From Synechococcus sp. CC9616 (GTDB lineage: Bacteria > Cyanobacteriota > Cyanobacteriia > PCC-6307 > Cyanobiaceae), in the NCBI RefSeq assembly GCF_000515235.1, contig NZ_KI911558.1, positions 1,471,217-1,535,216 of the forward strand: DNA of 64,000 bases, in the 5' to 3' direction. Positions 30,746 through 39,816 of this stretch are shown one piece after another. The first letter of the stretch is position 1. Every line of letters starts with the position of its first letter. The notes under the pieces are model-generated. The model saw only the letters and a program-made list of their open reading frames with translations. It had not been told where the DNA came from and ran no database searches. A program made the position numbers and the translations under genes.

Positions 30746-32445
30746 TGCGTCTTGCCCTGGCCCAGCTCAATCCTCTGGTGGGTGACCTTTCAGGGAACAC
30801 CAGGATGATTCTCAAGGCCTGTGAGCAGGCTGAGGCTGGCAAGGCGGATCTGCTGCTCACGCCCGAACTGTCCCTCTGGGGCTATCCGCCGCGGGATCTG
30901 CTGCTGCAACCGGAACGCCTGAACCAGCAGAAAGAAGTCCTGGATCAGCTTTGCAGGGATCTTGATCAGCGGCATTCCGACCTGACCGTTCTCGTTGGTG
31001 CAGCGATTGCCATCCAGGACGGTCGTCGACCGGCGCTCTACAACGCCATCGTCCAAGTGAGCCGCCAGGGATGGCGGCCCGTTGCCCACAAGCAGCTGCT
31101 TCCCAACTACGACGTCTTCGATGAACGCCGTTATTTCAGACCAGGCGAGAGGAGTTCCAGCCTGGTGCTGGACAACGGCCTCCGACTCGGGCTCACCATC
31201 TGTGAAGACCTCTGGGTGGACACCGAGCTGCAGAGAGAACGGCTGAGCGGGCCAGACCCTGTAGCCGAACTGATCAATGACGCACCGGATCTGCTGATCA
31301 ACCTGGCTGCCTCTCCCTTTGACGCGTCGAAGCCGTCGCTGCGTCAGCAACTGGCAGCACGGGCTGCAGTGCGTCTGAATTGCCCGGTCGTCTACTTGAA
31401 CCAGGTGGGCGGAAACGACGAGCTGATCTTCGACGGTGGCAGCTTTCTGCTCAATCCCAAGGGTGAACACCTGCTGCAACTGCCGTTTTGCAAGGAGTGG
31501 TTTGAGATCTGGGACAGCGAACCATCGCACCAGCCGGCACTGCCACTGCCATTGCCACTGCCACCCTCAGATCCCAGAGGCCTTCTTTTTCGAACCCTCG
31601 TTTTGGGCGTGCGGGACTACGCCTCCAAGTGCGGTTTTAAACAGGCTCTGCTCGGCCTCAGCGGCGGCATCGATTCAGCCCTGGTCGCTGTGATTGCAAC
31701 AGCAGCACTCGGACCCGAGGCCATCACCACCCTGCTGATGCCATCGCCCTGGAGCTCCCGTGGCTCCATCGACGATGCCAAAACCCTGGCGAGCCGCCTT
31801 GGCATCGCCAGCCAAACCGTCCCAATCGCTTCGCTAATGCAAAGCTTCGGCAGCTCGTTGGCACCGGCCCTGGATGGGGAACCCCAGGGAGTCACAGCTG
31901 AGAACCTGCAATCTCGAATTCGAGGCACCCTGCTGATGGCCGTGGCCAACCAGCAGGGACAGCTGCTGCTCACCACAGGCAACAAATCGGAACTTGCCGT
32001 CGGGTACTGCACGCTCTACGGCGATATGAATGGCGGCCTAGCCGTGATTGGCGATCTCTACAAAACCACGGTCTTCGCTCTCTGCAACTGGCTGGATAGC
32101 GATGACTCCAGTCGCTGTCGCGATGATTTCGGGCTTGCGAGCCAGGGAGAGCTGGTCGGCGAAGCGATCAGAACCAAACCTCCCAGCGCGGAACTGAGAC
32201 CTGACCAGAAGGACAGCGATTCGTTGCCGGATTACGGGGAGCTTGACGCGTTGCTGAAGCTGCTGATCGAAGAACGGCGTTCTGGCCAGGCGCTGATTGC
32301 AGAGGGCTTTTCGCCAGCGTTGGTGGAACGGGTAGAGAGGATGCTGCGTCGAGCCGAGTTCAAGCGCCGCCAGTCACCACCGCTGCTCAAGGTGAGTCCG
32401 CAAGCGTTTGGCACCGGATGGCGGCTGCCGATTGCAGCAGCGTGA
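30745..32445 (+). CDS. nadE: Glutamine-dependent NAD+ synthetase
   Basis: A 566-residue two-domain enzyme. The N-terminal carbon-nitrogen hydrolase domain releases ammonia from glutamine (LALAQLNPLVGDLSGN, LLLTPELSLWGYPPRDLLL with the catalytic Glu, a Lys in HKQLLPNYDVFDE, and GLTICEDLW with the Cys). The C-terminal synthetase domain has the pyrophosphate loop LSGGIDSALV and TGNKSELAVGYCTLYGDMNGG. A Pro/Leu-rich linker (PALPLPLPLPP) joins the domains and is encoded by a CACTGC-like microrepeat. It is coupled to nadD. Confidence 0.95.
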   Translation: MRLALAQLNPLVGDLSGNTRMILKACEQAEAGKADLLLTPELSLWGYPPRDLLLQPERLNQQKEVLDQLCRDLDQRHSDLTVLVGAAIAIQDGRRPALYNAIVQVSRQGWRPVAHKQLLPNYDVFDERRYFRPGERSSSLVLDNGLRLGLTICEDLWVDTELQRERLSGPDPVAELINDAPDLLINLAASPFDASKPSLRQQLAARAAVRLNCPVVYLNQVGGNDELIFDGGSFLLNPKGEHLLQLPFCKEWFEIWDSEPSHQPALPLPLPLPPSDPRGLLFRTLVLGVRDYASKCGFKQALLGLSGGIDSALVAVIATAALGPEAITTLLMPSPWSSRGSIDDAKTLASRLGIASQTVPIASLMQSFGSSLAPALDGEPQGVTAENLQSRIRGTLLMAVANQQGQLLLTTGNKSELAVGYCTLYGDMNGGLAVIGDLYKTTVFALCNWLDSDDSSRCRDDFGLASQGELVGEAIRTKPPSAELRPDQKDSDSLPDYGELDALLKLLIEERRSGQALIAEGFSPALVERVERMLRRAEFKRRQSPPLLKVSPQAFGTGWRLPIAAA

Positions 32446-32511
32446 ATTTTCTGGCAGCGATGGCGCTGCAGCGCCAGATTGAAGAGATCCCCCGATGAGG
32501 GTCACCGGCCC

Positions 32512-33651
32512 ATGGCAGCGTCCGTTCTGACGGCCCCGATGGCCAGCATCGGCGTACCCAAGGAAATCAAAGCCGACGAACAACGGGTGGCGCTCACTCC
32601 GGACGCCGTTCGTGAACTGGTCAGTCAGGGCCTGGAGGTCCGCATTGAAAGTCGGGCCGGTGATGGCGCGGGGATCAGAGATGAGGCGTTTGCGGCGGCA
32701 GGTGCTCAAGTGGTGTCCCGGGACGACGCCTGGGGCGCTCACCTGGTTGTGAAGGTGAAGGAACCACAGCAGGAGGAGCTGAGGTTCCTGCGGGACGACA
32801 TGGTGTTGTTCACCTACCTGCATCTGGCGGCTTACCCGAGCGTCGGGGAAGCTCTGCTGAACGCAGGGACGACGGGGATCGCCTACGAAACGGTCCAGCT
32901 CGAGAGCGGCAGTTTGCCCCTGCTGGCACCGATGAGCGAAATCGCAGGACGTCTTGCCGCCCAAGTTGGTGCCCATCTGCTCGAGCGACCCCACGGCGGG
33001 CGAGGTGTGCTCATGGGCGGCTGCACCGGCGTACAACCGGCACGAGTGGTGGTGCTTGGAGCAGGCACCGTTGGCTGGAATGCGGCACGACTGGCTGCTG
33101 CCATGGACGCAGAGGTCTTGCTGCTGGATCGCTCACCCGAACGCCTGCGCAGCCTTGAGGCCGATCGCCGCGGCCGTCTGATGAGTGTGGTGAGCAGCCG
33201 AGGCCTGTTGGAACGGCTTGTACCGTCCGCTGATCTCGTCATCGGTGCTGTTCTGACGCCAGGAGGGCGGGCCCCCACCCTGGTTGATGAAATCCTGGTG
33301 GAGCAGATGCGACCCGGCTCGGTGATCGTGGATGTGGCCATTGACCAGGGCGGCTGCGTGGCCACAAGCCAGGAGACCACGCACACCTCCCCGACGGTTT
33401 CGATCCATGGGGTGCAGCACTACGCCGTTGGCAACATGCCGGGAGCTGTGCCCTTCACCTCCACAGAAGCCCTGGTAAGTGTGACCTTGCCATACATCAT
33501 TGGCATCGCTGGCCGGGGACTGGAGGAGGCCGTGACGGACAAGCCCGAACTGCTCTCCGGTCTTAACACCGTTCAGGGCAGCGTCTGTCACCCCGGCGTC
33601 GCCAAAGCCCTGGGGCTACCGCCCCGTCATCCGATGGCCTGCCTGCGCTGA
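32512..33651 (+). CDS. ald: Alanine dehydrogenase
   Basis: A 379-residue enzyme that reversibly deaminates L-alanine to pyruvate with NAD. Signatures are IGVPKEIKADEQRVALTPDAV near residues 13-33, a Lys in VKVKEPQ, and the Rossmann loop VVVLGAGTVGWNAARLA. The C-terminal GGCVATSQETTHTSPT and YAVGNMPGAVPFTST segments are typical. ATG at 32512 gives the family length with a slightly extended N-terminus. It overlaps the convergent DUF3326 gene by 25 bases. Confidence 0.93.
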   Translation: MAASVLTAPMASIGVPKEIKADEQRVALTPDAVRELVSQGLEVRIESRAGDGAGIRDEAFAAAGAQVVSRDDAWGAHLVVKVKEPQQEELRFLRDDMVLFTYLHLAAYPSVGEALLNAGTTGIAYETVQLESGSLPLLAPMSEIAGRLAAQVGAHLLERPHGGRGVLMGGCTGVQPARVVVLGAGTVGWNAARLAAAMDAEVLLLDRSPERLRSLEADRRGRLMSVVSSRGLLERLVPSADLVIGAVLTPGGRAPTLVDEILVEQMRPGSVIVDVAIDQGGCVATSQETTHTSPTVSIHGVQHYAVGNMPGAVPFTSTEALVSVTLPYIIGIAGRGLEEAVTDKPELLSGLNTVQGSVCHPGVAKALGLPPRHPMACLR

Positions 33652-34682
33652 AGCGGACGCATCAGGGACTCCGGTGCCAGCCCCTCCCGCAGCGCCATCA
33701 CCAGCCCAGCAGCCTCGGCGTAACTACCTGCATGCAGAACATCCGGCGCCATCGCCAGGGCATCGGATGTGACAGAGAGCACGGAGCGGTTCTCCACCGT
33801 GATCACAGGCACCTGACGTTCCAGACAGGCCAGAACCGCTTCGCCACCGAGGGCCCCCTGGGGCACCACAACAGCACCGAGCTGATCCGCCATGAGATCG
33901 TCTGGTCGGCAAGAGCCATCGACCACCAAATCCGGGGCCCGGCTCAGGCCAACCAGAACACAGGCCAGGAAGGTGTGTCCGAGCTCTTCTGCCACAGCAC
34001 GGGGGTCCACTTGAGGGTCAAGGGGAAGAGGAGCCAGAGCAGGCGCATGGGCGCAGGGCAACTGCAGATGACGAACCAGCAGATGACTGATCACCGCCTC
34101 AGCTCCTGCCAGGCCGTCCACACCACTGCCCTGCCGATAAGCGGCAAGTGCTGCTGTGTCGACCTCATCGGGGAAGCGAGCAACAACAGCAATCGCTGAA
34201 GCACCAGCCCGTTTGAGACATTCGCCAGCACGCAGAAGAGCATCAGGTCGTCCCAACCGACCCCAACTGGCACCACTGCCTCCTGTCTCCAGCGTCACCT
34301 CCAGCGGTGCATCCGATGTAATCACCGGTCCGATGTCCAGCCCCAGGGAGGCGCGGCAAGCTTCCATCAGCTGCCGATGCCGAAGGGTCAGATCCGCTTC
34401 AATCCCCGCATCGAGCAACAGTCCAAGGCGTTGTCGCCTCACTGGACGGAGTTGCCAATCTCCAGCAGCAAAACGGTCGAGCGCATACCCCTCGACGTAG
34501 TGAATCCTGTTGTCCAACCAGTAGAGCGACGCCCCATTCATCACGTTGGGGTGGGTGATCAGACAACCACTGGCCGACGCCAGAAGCCGGGCACTGGGGA
34601 TTGCATCACCGGCATAACCGCCGATCTCACAACCGATTCCCGTCGGCACGACCATCAAAGTCGGCATCGGCGCAGGGATCAT
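33627..34682 (-). CDS. DUF3326 family protein
   Basis: A 351-residue protein of the cyanobacterial and plant family DUF3326, function unknown. The start PTLMVVPTGIGCEIGGYAGDA and the later DLVVDGSCRPDDLMADQLGAVVVPQGALGGEAVLA are distinctive. There is no signal peptide or membrane segment. Its ATG overlaps the stop of the 61-residue gene upstream by four bases, and that gene in turn overlaps a ferredoxin by four bases. The tight triple suggests that DUF3326 works with the ferredoxin. Confidence 0.87.
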   Translation of the reverse strand: MIPAPMPTLMVVPTGIGCEIGGYAGDAIPSARLLASASGCLITHPNVMNGASLYWLDNRIHYVEGYALDRFAAGDWQLRPVRRQRLGLLLDAGIEADLTLRHRQLMEACRASLGLDIGPVITSDAPLEVTLETGGSGASWGRLGRPDALLRAGECLKRAGASAIAVVARFPDEVDTAALAAYRQGSGVDGLAGAEAVISHLLVRHLQLPCAHAPALAPLPLDPQVDPRAVAEELGHTFLACVLVGLSRAPDLVVDGSCRPDDLMADQLGAVVVPQGALGGEAVLACLERQVPVITVENRSVLSVTSDALAMAPDVLHAGSYAEAAGLVMALREGLAPESLMRPLQRRQAIG

Positions 34683-34864
34683 TCCGTCGTGACCGCTTCC
34701 AACTGGAGGATCCTCTGGCCATCCGCATCCCGGGTCACAGCTGTCAGAGCCCAGCGAAGCCAGTGATCCTGGTCAGCGACCTCACGCTTGATCAAGGACC
34801 TCAAGCCTGAGGCAGGGATGTTCAGCGGCCAGCGCAGCTCCAGGCGAAGGGTCCGCAGGATCAT
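34679..34864 (-). CDS. Small conserved hypothetical protein
   Basis: A 61-residue protein (MILRTLRLELRWPLNIPAS start) with no recognised family. It is probably real because it is locked between the ferredoxin and DUF3326 genes by four-base overlaps on both sides and no alternative gene covers the interval. The sequence alternates hydrophobic and charged residues, as in a small beta-rich domain (DHWLRWALTAVTRDADGQRILQLEAV). Confidence 0.7.
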   Translation of the reverse strand: MILRTLRLELRWPLNIPASGLRSLIKREVADQDHWLRWALTAVTRDADGQRILQLEAVTTE

Positions 34865-35202
34865 TTCTGGTACTGACCGAACTGCGCTTCATAGAGCGCA
34901 TCCTCCTGACCAGCCCTGAGTGTGAGATCAGCGCGTGGGTAAGCCACACAAAGCAAGGTATAGCCCTGTTCCTGCAGATCAGACTTAACCCCCATGGCGT
35001 CGGGTTGTTCAACACGTCCCTCCGTGACGACGGCTGCACAAGTGGTGCAGACACCCGAGCAGCAGGAACTGGGAAGCATCACACCGGCAGCTTCAGCAGC
35101 GTTGAGCACCGTCTGATCAGAACGGCAAAGGAAGCTTTGAATCTCGCCTTCAAACTCCGCCCGGATGGTGTGGGTCGACACTGCCGCTGCGGTTTCAGTC
35201 AT
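34861..35202 (-). CDS. [2Fe-2S] ferredoxin, divergent type
   Basis: A 113-residue plant-type ferredoxin distinct from the PetF at 2434. Cluster ligands are Cys47, Cys52 and Cys55 (SCCSGVCTTC, with an extra Cys48) and Cys85 (LLCVAYP). The N-terminus is longer than in PetF and the C-terminus ends in EAQFGQYQK. This resembles the ferredoxins with a C-terminal extension that serve special pathways. ATG at 35202 is preferred; upstream codons would run into the divergent sulfotransferase-like gene. It heads the operon with the 61-residue protein and DUF3326. Confidence 0.88.
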   Translation of the reverse strand: MTETAAAVSTHTIRAEFEGEIQSFLCRSDQTVLNAAEAAGVMLPSSCCSGVCTTCAAVVTEGRVEQPDAMGVKSDLQEQGYTLLCVAYPRADLTLRAGQEDALYEAQFGQYQK

Positions 35203-35254
35203 CTGATGCCCATCGCTGATCAGATGTATTTTCCCAGAGAGCCCGCCATCTGAT

Positions 35255-36355
35255 GTGAGCGACCTGATCATTCACATCGGTGCCGCGAAATGTGGATCAA
35301 GCAGTATTCAGGCCATGCTGAGAAAGGCATGCCGAACATCAACTGACCCAACGATTAGCTTCGTCCGACTGAAGCCCACCGACCTGATCACACGGTTGAA
35401 TCGATCCGATAGGAACGCCCTTCAAACGTGTGAATCAATCCTGAAAGAGCTCGCAAAGGCCGATGTGGCGGTGGTGAGTCACGAGTTTCTCGAGAAAAAC
35501 AACGTCGCCGTCTACAACATCTGTCGGGTTGCTGAACATGTGGGATATCAATCGATTCTCATCATTGGTTACACAAGACGGCAAGACGACTGGCAACGTT
35601 CCAACTTCAACCAGTGGAATTTCAGAAACACCAAACAACTTAAAAGAGGTGCTCAAGCCCTCCACAATGAAGGTTGGCATTGGCGTTTGTTCAGCGCCTA
35701 TGAGCGCTGGCTCATCACAGGGCTGATCAACCAGGAAGGACCTGATTGGAGTGCTCAGGCTGAACAACTTCAATCCACCTGTCACTTGATTCAGATTCCC
35801 TGCACTCTCGCTTCAAGTCCACTCAGCAAGTCCAACAAACCCGAATATCTCCTTCAGCACTTCAACCAAACCTGCAAACTTGGGCTCAGTGCAGCGTTCT
35901 TAAAAAAGTGCAAGCCTTCAAAAAATACGTCTTTTTCAGAATACATTACAGAAACGATTGCAGAGTCAATCCTGCTTGACGAGGGCGATCAATTTCCAAT
36001 CACGCCCCATCAACAAAACGGCCTACTGAAACGCATAAGCGCCCACTTACCGAGACGCATTCCCGAAATCAATCCAGACTTCACGTCGACCATCGAGGGA
36101 CACTACCTAGCACTATTCAAAGGTTCGAATCAGAAATATTGCGACCAAACGAAGACAAGCTTTGAGGAGCATTTCTCACCAGGGGATACATCTCAAACGG
36201 GAGTGCATGACGATTTCATCTCTTTGATCGATCAGGAAAACAGGAGGCGTCAGCAACACATGATTGAGATCCTGGAGTCAAGAGCCATCATCAAAGCCAT
36301 GGCAACGCGAGCCATCCTTCAAACACTTTGCGAAATGAACAACGATCCATCATGA
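35255..36355 (+). CDS. Sulfotransferase-like P-loop protein
   Basis: A 366-residue protein. The N-terminal LIIHIGAAKCGSSSIQAML (residues 4-22) resembles the phosphate-binding loop of sulfotransferases and related bacterial surface-glycan enzymes (IGxxKxGSTSIQ). A later IIGYTRRQDDWQRSNFNQW would correspond to the 3'-phosphate motif with an arginine. The rest is not recognised and is helix-rich at the C-terminus (RRQQHMIEILESRAIIKAM). The start is GTG at 35255. It opens the second accessory block. PAPS use is inferred from the loop only. Confidence 0.65.
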   Translation: MSDLIIHIGAAKCGSSSIQAMLRKACRTSTDPTISFVRLKPTDLITRLNRSDRNALQTCESILKELAKADVAVVSHEFLEKNNVAVYNICRVAEHVGYQSILIIGYTRRQDDWQRSNFNQWNFRNTKQLKRGAQALHNEGWHWRLFSAYERWLITGLINQEGPDWSAQAEQLQSTCHLIQIPCTLASSPLSKSNKPEYLLQHFNQTCKLGLSAAFLKKCKPSKNTSFSEYITETIAESILLDEGDQFPITPHQQNGLLKRISAHLPRRIPEINPDFTSTIEGHYLALFKGSNQKYCDQTKTSFEEHFSPGDTSQTGVHDDFISLIDQENRRRQQHMIEILESRAIIKAMATRAILQTLCEMNNDPS

Positions 36356-36633
36356 GCCACAGGCAGAAAGGGAGAAAGACAATGCAGCCAAACACCAAGC
36401 ACGAGAACCATTGCACACGCCATCATCATGTGCGCACATCGTTAAAAGGCCCCATTAATAGAGGCTCAGCCAGCCAATATTCCCTAAAGACTGAGACAAC
36501 ATCGATAGATGGGCTTTACCGGAAAAACAAACTGGTGAATACAGACTGATAGATGTCTAAGAGTTATCAAAGCAAACGCTTCAAACGAACCATGCCGATG
36601 TACGATTAGAGAAAATTGATTCTTGAGAGTCCA

Positions 36634-38799
36634 ATGTCAAAAAGCCTGCAGGGTTCAAGTGACTTTGAGCTTACTCTGAATAAGGACAGTGTTAAGCAGG
36701 GAAAATCTTTCAAATCCCAGATCAAGTCATCCAGTGCCTATGGAGAGGATGATATTTTCTGGACATTCAGTGGTGACGGAATCACAAGAAATGATTTCAA
36801 GAATGGGAGCCTTCAGGGTCAGTCGACGCTTAAAAAAGACGGCTCCAATAAGCAAATCTTTGAAATTGCTGCCAATAGTGAGCGCACACAAAACACCACA
36901 CTCGACGTTGACTATTTTCTCGACTCGAAATTTAAAACCAGGGTTGCTGGCGACTCAATCGCTATCGTTGCAAAATCATATGATCCCGACAAGGATTCAA
37001 GCAAACCATGGTCAATGAATGCCGCGAGGACACAAGTCAAAGAAAATGTACTCGTCCAATTTACGATTAATAATGGCACCCCTGATGAGACAGTTTTTTA
37101 TACCTTAAGCGGCAAAGGAATCGACAAAAACGACTTTAATCTCTCCTATGCCCGCATGAGTGGCAAAGCGAAGATGGATAGCACTGGGAAGGCACAAATC
37201 CCTTTGATGGTACGCGATGACCACAAAACTGAAGGCACTGAAGATGTCACCGTTAGCATCTTTGCCGACAAGGCTTACAAGAAAAAATTGTCGTCTAAAG
37301 AAATACCAATTCTTGATACGTCCATCGAAACGCCAGAGCAAGGCCCCACAAAGTCAAAAACTCCTTCTGGAAAACAACCCGTTTGGAGCAACAAGACCGA
37401 CAAAGGAACTTGGTTCACACTCTCACCAAGTCGCACAGAGATCCGTGAAAACACATCAACACGTACCAGGATTGATTCAAACAACAAAGGCGGATTAGTT
37501 CTTTATTACAAAACAGGCGGCAATAGTATCGATCAGAACGATTTTGATCTCTCTTATGCCAGAACTTCAGGCGAAGTGATTCTGAACAGCAACGGCACTG
37601 CTTTTATTCCACATCTCCTCAGAAACGATAACAAGACGGAAGGCACAGAAAATCTTACGATTTCATTGTACCGGGATAAAAAATTTAAAAAAGGAATCGC
37701 TTCGACAACAGTGCCGGTGCTTGACACTTCAGTTCAAACACCCGAGAAATCTCCAACCACATCAATCAATCCCAATACCAAACAACAACAGTGGGGTGGA
37801 GGTGTTCTGGGAGGCGACTGGTTCACACTCTCTCCAAACCGTAGCGATTTTCAACGCGGAGAAAAAGTTTCAACACGGGTTGATTCTGATGCCCTGCCTG
37901 GAGAAGTGCTCGACTGGAGACTGAGCGGACCGGACATTGATGGAACTGATCTTGATCAGTCCAAAGGGAGTGGGCTAACAGGAACCACTGAGATTTCTAA
38001 AAACGGATATTCTTCGATTGAACATTTTTTCAGGTTTGACAATTCAACCAATGAAAATACCGAAGCAACCATCGATCTATTCAGAAAAAATAGCACAACG
38101 AAAGTCGCAACGACGTCGTTTGAACTGATCGCCACACCCGCTGAAGCTGAACCCAACAAAACAGTCATTGATGAAGGTAAAGCGATGAAATTCAAGGTCT
38201 TTACCAGAGGTGTTCCTTCAGGTGAAAATATTTATTGGGATGTCACCGGTTTGAATATTACGGATGGTGATTTTGTAACACCACGTTCTGGAGTTGTTAC
38301 ACAAGATTCCACTCAAAAATTCCAAATCAACTTTGAAGCTGCAAAAGATTTACTGACTGAAGGCACGGAATATTTCAAGCTGAATCTCTATAGCGATGCC
38401 GGCCGTACTGGTCTCATCGGGGCATCAGATGAAATTACAATTAACGACACATCAACAACGCCACAACAGACCTACGACTTGATTTCAAGCGCAGCGACAG
38501 TCAAAGAAGGCAAAGGTTTCAAAATGAAAGTCAAGACAAAAAATGTTGACCCTGGTGAAATTATTTATTGGAAAGGTTCTGGCCCAGCAGCAGATGAAAA
38601 TATTGCCTACTTTGAAGATACTGGTCTTACCTATGGAACAGCCATGCTGGACACCTCAGGAAATGCAATCTTGCAATTTAGAACCAACAAGAAAAGCATG
38701 ACAAGCAGCTCTGCGGCATTTAATTTCTCGATATTCGAAACATCAAATTACATCACTCCAATTAGCGGAACAGCCAGCATCACCGTTCTAGACAATTAG
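36634..38799 (+). CDS. Tandem-repeat, Calx-beta-like surface or secreted protein
   Basis: A 721-residue protein made of about six tandem units of 100-130 residues. The consensus core reads V-x-EG ... GE-x-x-YW-x-x-SG ... DF ... SG ... TEGTE ... LY-x-D ... DTS. Units 2 and 3 are the most alike (DFNLSYARMSG and DFDLSYARTSG; HKTEGTEDVTVSIF and NKTEGTENLTISLY). The pattern resembles Calx-beta-type repeats in large marine Synechococcus surface proteins. No signal peptide or membrane anchor is visible, so export by a type I system, or loss of a C-terminal export domain, is possible. ATG at 36634 is preferred to TTG at 36616. AT-richer than its flanks. Confidence 0.7.
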   Translation: MSKSLQGSSDFELTLNKDSVKQGKSFKSQIKSSSAYGEDDIFWTFSGDGITRNDFKNGSLQGQSTLKKDGSNKQIFEIAANSERTQNTTLDVDYFLDSKFKTRVAGDSIAIVAKSYDPDKDSSKPWSMNAARTQVKENVLVQFTINNGTPDETVFYTLSGKGIDKNDFNLSYARMSGKAKMDSTGKAQIPLMVRDDHKTEGTEDVTVSIFADKAYKKKLSSKEIPILDTSIETPEQGPTKSKTPSGKQPVWSNKTDKGTWFTLSPSRTEIRENTSTRTRIDSNNKGGLVLYYKTGGNSIDQNDFDLSYARTSGEVILNSNGTAFIPHLLRNDNKTEGTENLTISLYRDKKFKKGIASTTVPVLDTSVQTPEKSPTTSINPNTKQQQWGGGVLGGDWFTLSPNRSDFQRGEKVSTRVDSDALPGEVLDWRLSGPDIDGTDLDQSKGSGLTGTTEISKNGYSSIEHFFRFDNSTNENTEATIDLFRKNSTTKVATTSFELIATPAEAEPNKTVIDEGKAMKFKVFTRGVPSGENIYWDVTGLNITDGDFVTPRSGVVTQDSTQKFQINFEAAKDLLTEGTEYFKLNLYSDAGRTGLIGASDEITINDTSTTPQQTYDLISSAATVKEGKGFKMKVKTKNVDPGEIIYWKGSGPAADENIAYFEDTGLTYGTAMLDTSGNAILQFRTNKKSMTSSSAAFNFSIFETSNYITPISGTASITVLDN

Positions 38800-39107
38800 T
38801 ACCTGAAAGATATCAATACAAAGCCGGACCCCCTGATCGGCCGGCTTTGTTCTCGATGCTAGCCTCACTGATCAGTACCGTTAAGGAGGTCATAACCAGA
38901 GAATCGTATGAACAGGGACAACTGTGTTTTCGAAGCTCCCAGAAATTGGCACCTTTGGGATGAAGCGAGAGACTGAACCACAAGACCACACGTCCAAAAC
39001 AAAACAGTGACTTGTCATTGGAGAACATTTTTGCTACAGCAGAAGAACGTCGCCAAATTCTTAAATGGAAGTTCTCGATTTTGGGCCCTACCAAACATTA
39101 CCTTTAG
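38800..39107. other. Intergenic stretch with hairpin, between repeat protein and RTX relic
   Basis: A perfect 10-bp inverted repeat ACAAAGCCGG/CCGGCTTTGT (38818-38827 and 38841-38850) follows the repeat-protein stop and may act as a weak terminator, although the T-run after it is poor. The remainder has stops in all plus-strand frames and no recognisable gene. Confidence 0.55.
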
Positions 39108-39752
39108 GCACCCCTAAAAAGGGACAAGCAATTCGTTGAGGGTGGCTTTGGCTTTTATGCAGGAGCAGGAAACGATGTTCTGACCAATGGCAGCTATCAG
39201 ATTGAAACCGAATCAGCTTTGGGAGGAAAATCAACCATACCTTCCATTCTCTCAGGAGGTCTAGGGAACGACACTTATGATCTCCTGACCGATCAAGAAT
39301 GGGGATTCGTCGCCGATGCAGGGGGCGGCAAAGATACCATTCGATTTGGAATGGGGAAATTCAGCGATCTCAACCCAAAGTCCAAATCCTTGAATTCTGT
39401 CGTCAGTACCATCCTCATCAATGATCGCGATGTGATGATCTCCACAACCAATCTCGACACTGGCGTCAGAGATTTTGGAATGATCTTCTCGGACCCTTTC
39501 GGAACTCTGGTCCCCGAGAACAAGCTCGAGAAAGTGAAATTCGGCAAGAAAAAATACTCATTCAGAAAGTTCCTTAAGAGCCTCGAGAAGAATGCTGAAA
39601 AATCACCTAACTTTTACTCCATTGATACGGCCACTTTTTCAGAGTTGGGCGAAGCTGGCTTACTGGATCTGACTGGTTTCCCCGACACAAATGTTCTGGA
39701 CAGTGGCGAGTACATTCAAATCGCTCTTATCAACAATTCATTGGTGGTCTAA
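39108..39752 (+). pseudogene. 5'-truncated RTX/hemolysin-type calcium-binding protein relic
   Basis: The frame is open from 39108 with no ATG or GTG near its start; the first possible initiator is TTG at 39219. The beginning already reads as the middle of a protein: YAGAGNDVL and SGGLGNDTYDLL are RTX-like glycine/aspartate nonapeptide repeats that bind Ca2+, followed by DAGGGKDTIRFG. The rest resembles the C-terminal part of type I-secreted RTX proteins. It was probably the 3' end of a longer secreted protein, perhaps once joined to the repeat protein upstream. Expression as a short form from TTG cannot be excluded. Confidence 0.6.
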
Positions 39753-39764
39753 CTCAAAGCCAAT

Positions 39765-39793
39765 AAAAAGCCGGCCCAATGGGCCGGCTTTTG
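39765..39793. terminator. Bidirectional terminator between RTX relic and atpG
   Basis: AAAAGCCGGCCC, a three-base loop AAT, then GGGCCGGCTTTT. A- and T-runs flank the stem on both sides, so it can serve both the relic on the plus strand and the large atp operon on the minus strand. Confidence 0.85.
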
Positions 39794-39816
39794 TGGTTTC
39801 AAATTAACAACAAGGA

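Noticed and set aside
38813-39094. A 93-codon minus-strand frame in the spacer before the RTX relic
   Set aside because: No domain or conserved pattern, and it runs through the hairpin at 38818-38850.
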